Source: Marinosulfonomonas sp. (GTDB lineage: Bacteria > Pseudomonadota > Alphaproteobacteria > Rhodobacterales > Rhodobacteraceae). Taken from it: a stretch of DNA of 9,887 nucleotides. Below the pieces are notes generated by a model. The model saw only the letters and a program-made list of their open reading frames with translations, searched no databases and had not been told where the DNA came from. The DNA lies in contig WGBJ01000002.1 in assembly GCA_015494385.1 (NCBI GenBank), positions 1-9,887 on the forward strand. The letters run 5' to 3'. Made by a program: the position numbers and the translations under genes. Shown piece after piece: positions 7,042 through 9,887 of this stretch. Position 1 is the stretch's first letter. The number at the start of each line of letters is the position of its first letter.

Positions 7042-7400
7042 TCAGTCTCCTTTTCGTATCGTTCCATTATCGTCGTCGCAAAGCGATAACTCCTTGTTTG
7101 AAATGCCGTTATTGGCGGGTTGAGGCCCCGAAACCGGGGCGGTGAAAGGATGCCGGTGCCGTCCATGCCATGCCCTTTCGCGGCAAAGCAGGGAGTGGAC
7201 GTTGGGTGGGATGCACGCGGCAAAGGCGTTCGAAAACCCCGATGCCGGGTGCAAACACCCGCAGTCGTCACCCACATTGCGGCCAAAGGCCAGAGCCGTA
7301 GCAGACCCGTTGCCGGTGATCCGCCCGAAGGCAAATCACCGTCGCAAGGCCACCCCGACAGGATAGCCCCGACATCCAAATTTTGAGCTGCTGTCGCAGC
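7042..7400 (-). other. structured non-coding leader upstream of the slipin gene
   Basis: No convincing gene is seen. On the minus strand the stretch folds into several separate hairpins: 7387-7400 (5 bp, GACA loop), 7315-7340 (11 bp, UUCG loop), 7281-7291 (4 bp), 7246-7261 (6 bp, UUUG loop) and 7125-7140 (6 bp, 4-base loop). A 10-bp direct repeat CGCGGCAAAG occurs at 7179-7188 and 7216-7225, and TGTCGGGG occurs twice on the minus strand near 7351-7375. Small reading frames here lack ribosome sites and family features. It may be a long structured 5' leader of the slipin mRNA or a separate RNA. Confidence 0.5.
7315..7340 (-). other. 11-bp hairpin with UUCG tetraloop
   Basis: On the minus strand, GGTGATTTGCC and GGCGGATCACC pair along all 11 positions (two G-U pairs) around TTCG closed by C-G, the very stable cUUCGg loop. 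On the plus strand the loop reads CGAA and the two G-U pairs become A-C mismatches. The structure therefore works best as minus-strand RNA, the direction of the slipin gene. No T-run follows, so it is not a terminator. Confidence 0.7.
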
Positions 7401-7449
7401 GAATACAGGATTCGAACCTGTTCAATGCTATACGCATCTTTTCCCAAGA
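7398..7449 (-). pseudogene. tRNA-like fragment with canonical T-arm and no 5' acceptor strand
   Basis: On the minus strand: a D-arm-like hairpin TCTT-GGGAA-AAGA (7449-7437), a mini hairpin of 3-4 bp (7437-7425) where an anticodon arm would be, then a perfect T-arm ACAGG-TTCGAAT-CCTGT (7421-7405), a seven-base strand ATTCGCT and GCGA where a discriminator and CCA would be. No strand that could pair with ATTCGCT precedes it, and the D-arm abuts the tRNA-Lys-like unit directly. It cannot fold as a working tRNA; it is either a decayed tRNA or a T-arm module of a larger RNA. Confidence 0.5.
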
Positions 7450-7522
7450 CTTGATGGCGGGAATTGAACCACGCTACACGCAAATTAAAAGTTTGCTGCT
7501 CTACCAGATGAGCTACATCAAC
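7450..7522 (-). tRNA. aberrant tRNA-Lys(UUU)-like gene, probably not functional in translation
   Basis: On the minus strand an almost complete cloverleaf: acceptor GTTGATG against CATCAAG (six pairs, then a G/G mismatch at 1-72), T8 A9, D-stem GCTC/GAGC with loop ATCTGGTA, anticodon stem GCAAA/TTTGC with loop CTTTTAA (anticodon TTT), variable GTGTA and a T-arm with loop TTCAATT. The T-stem would be a perfect GCGGG/CCCGC except for one extra T (plus-strand A at 7471) splitting the 5' strand. No CCA is encoded, unlike tRNA-Gly in this window. The body differs from usual bacterial tRNA-Lys. Possible readings are a decayed or phage-type tRNA, or a tRNA mimic within a longer RNA. Confidence 0.6.
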
Positions 7523-7523
7523 A

Positions 7524-7540
7524 AGAGGGTTTGAGCCTCT
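7524..7540 (-). other. T-arm-like hairpin abutting the tRNA-Lys-like unit
   Basis: On the minus strand AGAGG-CTCAAAC-CCTCT forms a 5-bp stem with a 7-base loop that matches the tRNA T-loop TTCRANN except for its first base. It ends one base before the acceptor strand of the tRNA-Lys-like unit. No matching D or anticodon arm could be assigned upstream, so this is a T-arm mimic or a remnant of a third tRNA. Confidence 0.4.
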
Positions 7541-7560
7541 ACCCCACATCTGCATCACAG

Positions 7561-7755
7561 CCTTGGCATACGGTATCGGCAGGGGCCGGTCCGCACCGGA
7601 CGGGATAAACCCCGAACCGCTTAGGTCTGATCCGCATCAAGCGGGAGGCGGCATATGCGCCGCTAGCAGATTCGAAACAACAGGGAAAATTTCATCATGG
7701 GTCCACAGATTGCAACCTGTGGCCAAATTGTCGCATGCGAATTTTCGGGAAAACC
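7561..7755 (-). other. non-coding gap after the LuxR-type gene, with short inverted repeats
   Basis: No gene is supported. It holds a 10-bp palindrome TCGCATGCGA (7731-7740), a hairpin CCACAG/CTGTGG with an 8-base loop (7703-7722), GTCCG-CAC-CGGAC (7589-7601), CGGG/CCCG (7601-7614) and a TTCGAAT heptamer like a T-loop (7669-7675 on the minus strand) without a proper stem. None is followed by a T-run, so the LuxR-type gene has no obvious terminator. Confidence 0.4.
7711..7727 (-). promoter_or_regulatory. sigma54-like element with spacing one base short
   Basis: On the minus strand TTTGGCCACAGGTTGCA resembles the sigma54 consensus TGGCAC-N5-TTGC. Only nine bases separate GG and GC instead of the usual ten, which normally abolishes activity. 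It overlaps the CCACAG/CTGTGG hairpin and points toward the tRNA-like cluster. Recorded because RtcR-controlled RNA-repair operons use sigma54; it may well be chance. Confidence 0.2.
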
Positions 7756-8250
7756 CTACTCGGCAACCAGCGCATCACCCATCAGATCATCGATAAACAG
7801 GCTCAGCAATTGCGGCCGCCCGCTGACGCCCGCCTTGCGGTAAATCGCATTGGTCTGGGCCTTGATCGTCCCCTCGGATGTGTTGCGCATTTCGGATATT
7901 TCGCGGGTGGAAAACCCTTTGATTGCAAACAGTGCTACATCCTGTTCGGCCGGGGTCAGCCCCCATTCTTCCAGCTTTTCATTCAGCATTTCCATAAATG
8001 CACCGGACGCCGCCTTTAGTTGCATTTCCAACCGCTGCCGGCGTTTGTGGGCCCGGCGCAAGGCCATGGCACTGACAATCGACCCAAGCACCAACCCCAA
8101 TGCGGCCGAGATCTCCATCAGCTCGTAAAGCATCCAGCTGGTTGGCATTAATGGCAAGCCAAAGACAGTCGAGGCCATATCGGCAATGAAAAACACGGAG
8201 CAAACAACCTGAATGATCAGGGCAATCAGGATGAGATTTTTATCCGACAC
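7756..8250 (-). CDS. membrane-anchored LuxR/GerE-type transcriptional regulator
   Basis: A 164-residue protein with two hydrophobic helices at the N-terminus (about 5-28 and 40-63), a basic stretch RRAHKRRQR just after the second helix (positive-inside, so the C-terminus should be cytosolic), a short helical linker, and a LuxR/GerE helix-turn-helix (about 97-156). The HTH shows LTPAEQDVALFAIKGFSTREISEMRNTSEGTIKAQTNAIYRKAGVSGRPQLL, with the family's E-I, S-x-x-T-I-K and K-x-G-V-x-x-R pattern. No receiver or autoinducer domain is present, so any signal must enter through the membrane part or a partner. The start is GTG at 8250, with AAAAGG ten bases upstream. It lies 32 bases downstream of the acidic secreted protein gene and is probably cotranscribed with it. 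Confidence 0.85.
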   Translation of the reverse strand: MSDKNLILIALIIQVVCSVFFIADMASTVFGLPLMPTSWMLYELMEISAALGLVLGSIVSAMALRRAHKRRQRLEMQLKAASGAFMEMLNEKLEEWGLTPAEQDVALFAIKGFSTREISEMRNTSEGTIKAQTNAIYRKAGVSGRPQLLSLFIDDLMGDALVAE

Positions 8251-8282
8251 GCGAAATATTCCTTTTACAGCAGCTGCTACTA

Positions 8283-8759
8283 TTAGTCATGATCACTTTC
8301 GCCATCACCGCCGTCACCGCCGTCGCTATCACCACTATCGCCGCCTTCACCGCTGTCACCTTCACCGCTATCGCCATCACCGCTGCCGCCATCACCATCG
8401 CTATCGCTATCACCGCTGTCACCACCATCACCGTCGCTATCTCCATTATCGCCGCCACCTGCATCACCTTCTGGATTGACGGCAATTGGATCAGGTTTAG
8501 TGGCGGATTGGGCCGTCGAAGACCATCTATCCCGCATAACTTCTCCTGTGATTGGATGGATTACCAATTCCCGCGTTGTGTTCGTTCTGGTGGCTGTGAT
8601 CCGGATTCGTCCAAGCAATGTTCGCTGGACCTGAATATCGTTATACCCCTGATCGCGCAACTGGGACACTGCGCTATCTGCAATAGGATTGGCAAAAATC
8701 GGCTGGGCCATTGGCAAAGCCATGGCAAGAACAAGAATAAAAATAATACGTTTCAACAT
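8283..8759 (-). CDS. secreted PepSY-like protein with long Asp/Gly/Ser tail
   Basis: A 158-residue exported protein. The signal peptide is clear: MLKR, a hydrophobic core and a likely cut after A23 (PIFA-NP). Residues about 25-79 form a small PepSY-like unit (AVSQLRDQGYNDIQVQRTLLGRIRITATR, then RELVIHPITGEVMRDRW). From about residue 98 to the end the chain is almost only Asp, Gly, Ser and Glu (about 20 Asp, no Lys or Arg), so it is strongly acidic, probably disordered, and could bind calcium or other cations; it is not a regular RTX nonapeptide repeat. AGAGG at 8767-8771 is seven bases before the ATG. A membrane-anchored LuxR-type regulator gene follows after 32 bases. The function is unknown; the PepSY assignment rests on pattern only. 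Confidence 0.82.
   Translation of the reverse strand: MLKRIIFILVLAMALPMAQPIFANPIADSAVSQLRDQGYNDIQVQRTLLGRIRITATRTNTTRELVIHPITGEVMRDRWSSTAQSATKPDPIAVNPEGDAGGGDNGDSDGDGGDSGDSDSDGDGGSGDGDSGEGDSGEGGDSGDSDGGDGGDGESDHD
8286..8468 (-). repeat. low-complexity triplet tract coding for the acidic tail
   Basis: A stretch built mostly from GAC/GAT, GGC/GGT and AGC/AGT codons on the minus strand. Because of this composition, other frames, including the opposite strand, stay open and give spurious Thr/Ala/Ile-rich or His/Arg-rich readings. Such tracts tend to change length between related strains. Confidence 0.8.
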
Positions 8760-8895
8760 TTTGAAACCTCTTTTACCCTACGCCGTTAAAATGAATGCCC
8801 CCTTCAAAGGACACATCAAGAAAGGAATACCCCATATCCTATCCCTGGCTTGGTATATAGGACCAAATGCAGCAATAAGAATTGAACACGGGTTT

Positions 8896-8925
8896 ATTTT
8901 ACCCATACTTTATATAGTAAACCAA
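8896..8925 (-). promoter_or_regulatory. possible promoter for the acidic protein / LuxR-type pair
   Basis: On the minus strand TTGGTT (8920-8925), an 18-base spacer and TAAAAT (8896-8901) lie in the AT-rich 188-base gap between trpB and the acidic protein gene, about 140 bases before its start. There is no clear terminator for trpB in this gap; GGGT/ACCC around a 7-base loop at 8890-8904 is weak. Readthrough from trpB is therefore also possible. Confidence 0.25.
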
Positions 8926-8947
8926 AGTTTAGCGCATAATAGGGTAT

Positions 8948-9887
8948 TTATGCTCCGGTATCCATATCCACACCCAGCGCCTTGGCCACGGTGAAAATAT
9001 CCTTGTCGCCGCGACCACACATATTCATACAGATCAGGTGATCTTTGGGCAAGGTCGGCGCAAGTTTCATCACATGGGCCAGCGCATGGCTCGGCTCCAG
9101 CGCCGGAATGATCCCTTCCAGCTCGCAACACAGCTGGAACGCCTCCAGCGCCTCGACATCGGTGATCGACACATATTGCGCGCGACCAATGTCGTGCAGC
9201 CAGCTGTGCTCGGGGCCAATGCCGGGGTAATCCAGACCTGCCGAGATCGAGAACCCTTCCAATATCTGCCCGTCATCGTCCTGCAACAGATAGGTGCGGT
9301 TGCCGTGCAGCACGCCGGGGCGGCCGCCCGTTAGCGATGCGCAATGCTCCATCTTGGCATTCACGCCTTTGCCGCCTGCCTCGACCCCGATGATGTTGAC
9401 GCTGTCGTCATCCAGAAACGGGAAAAACAGCCCCATCGCGTTCGAACCACCACCAATGGCCGCGATCAGCGTATCGGGCAGACGCCCCTCGGCGGCTTGC
9501 ATCTGTTCTTTGGCCTCTTTGCCGATGATCGCCTGAAAATCACGCACCATCGCCGGATAGGGATGCGGGCCGGCCACTGTGCCGATGCAATAGAATGTAT
9601 CGTCCACATTGGTCACCCAGTCGCGCATCGCATCGTTCATCGCATCCTTCAGGGTGCCGCGACCAGACGTTACTGCCACAACCTCGGCCCCTAGCAGCTT
9701 CATCCGGAACACATTGGGGGATTGGCGTTCTACATCATGTGCGCCCATATAAATAATGCATTTCAAACCAAATTTGGCGCAAACCGTGGCCGTCGCCACC
9801 CCGTGTTGCCCCGCGCCGGTTTCGGCGATGATGCGGGTTTTGCCCATGCGGCGTGCCAGAATGATCTGGCCCAGAACGTTGTTGATC
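8948..9887 (-). CDS. trpB: tryptophan synthase beta subunit (N-terminal part outside window)
   Basis: The PLP enzyme that joins indole and serine to give tryptophan, working with TrpA. About 312 C-terminal residues are visible; the frame stays open to the right edge, so the gene starts outside the window and the internal Met at 9847 is not its start. The first visible residues, [33 protein letters not shown], follow directly on the HK motif that holds the PLP lysine; the last base at the edge is compatible with the third base of that Lys codon. Further family motifs are [36 protein letters not shown], the phosphate-binding [33 protein letters not shown] and [10 protein letters not shown] near the end. 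All expected active-site segments in the visible part are intact. Confidence 0.97.
   Translation of the reverse strand, partial: INNVLGQIILARRMGKTRIIAETGAGQHGVATATVCAKFGLKCIIYMGAHDVERQSPNVFRMKLLGAEVVAVTSGRGTLKDAMNDAMRDWVTNVDDTFYCIGTVAGPHPYPAMVRDFQAIIGKEAKEQMQAAEGRLPDTLIAAIGGGSNAMGLFFPFLDDDSVNIIGVEAGGKGVNAKMEHCASLTGGRPGVLHGNRTYLLQDDDGQILEGFSISAGLDYPGIGPEHSWLHDIGRAQYVSITDVEALEAFQLCCELEGIIPALEPSHALAHVMKLAPTLPKDHLICMNMCGRGDKDIFTVAKALGVDMDTGA

Noticed and set aside
5951..7123. Long plus-strand frame of 390 codons opposite the slipin gene
   Set aside because: A GC-bias shadow: no ribosome site or recognisable domain, while the minus strand carries a clear SPFH protein.
7120..7386. Plus- and minus-strand frames of 74-118 codons upstream of the slipin gene
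   Set aside because: They overlap RNA-like hairpins, lack family motifs and good ribosome sites, and are likely chance frames in GC-rich sequence.
7268..7558. Minus-strand open frame of 96 codons
   Set aside because: It reads through the tRNA-like modules and hairpins, has no ribosome site and resembles no family.
7120..7560. Permuted two-piece tmRNA, SRP RNA or RNase P RNA
   Set aside because: No proteolysis-tag reading frame and no conserved core sequences of SRP or RNase P RNA were found, and no CCA-ended acceptor piece is present.
8213..8789. Plus-strand frames rich in His/Arg or Thr/Ala/Ile
   Set aside because: These are shadows of the triplet-biased acidic tail on the opposite strand; the minus-strand frame has a signal peptide and ribosome site.
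1..9887. CRISPR arrays, insertion sequences or transposases
   Set aside because: No regularly spaced repeats, transposase motifs or terminal inverted repeats were seen.

Overview
The window looks like chromosomal DNA of a Rhodobacterales (Roseobacter-group) alphaproteobacterium. This is inferred from protein character: a CpaB with a Cys-flanked tail, an alphaproteobacterial-style TrpB, a slipin, a DUF2237 protein, a short membrane-anchored LuxR-type regulator and moderately GC-rich codon use. No database search was possible. All proteins read through without frameshifts, and the genes are separated by short gaps except in one region.

Layout. (1) 28-1257, plus strand: a 62-aa Flp-pilin-like protein and the Flp/Tad pilus assembly protein CpaB, closed by a strong bidirectional terminator, so this cpaB is cut off from any downstream tad genes. 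(2) 1360-5143, minus strand: an exporter-type ABC half-transporter followed by an AMP-forming acyl-CoA synthetase, spaced like an operon. (3) 5244-5359: a normal tRNA-Gly(UCC) on the minus strand with a good sigma70-type promoter. (4) 5477-5860, plus strand: a Cys-rich DUF2237 protein, convergent across a shared terminator with the next unit. (5) 5903-7039, minus strand: a slipin/SPFH-family protein without a membrane segment. Upstream of it lies a 716-base non-coding stretch (7040-7755) full of RNA-like structure. (6) 7756-8759, minus strand: a secreted acidic PepSY-like protein and a membrane-anchored LuxR/GerE-type regulator. (7) 8948 to the right edge, minus strand: trpB, lacking its N-terminal part at the window boundary.

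The most unusual part is 7040-7755. On the minus strand it holds an almost complete but damaged tRNA-Lys(UUU)-like cloverleaf, two more tRNA T-arm-like modules packed against it, and a series of stable hairpins, one with an 11-bp stem and a UUCG loop. All of it points toward the slipin gene. Slipin/SPFH genes and tRNA-like RNAs are both known from RNA-repair (RtcB/RtcA) and Ro60/Y-RNA neighbourhoods, so a candidate tRNA-like-RNA plus slipin module is proposed. This is inference, because no rtcB, rtcA, rtcR or TROVE gene is in the window. A second candidate is the pair made of a membrane-tethered DNA-binding protein and an exported Asp/Gly/Ser-rich protein, which could be a small envelope-sensing circuit.
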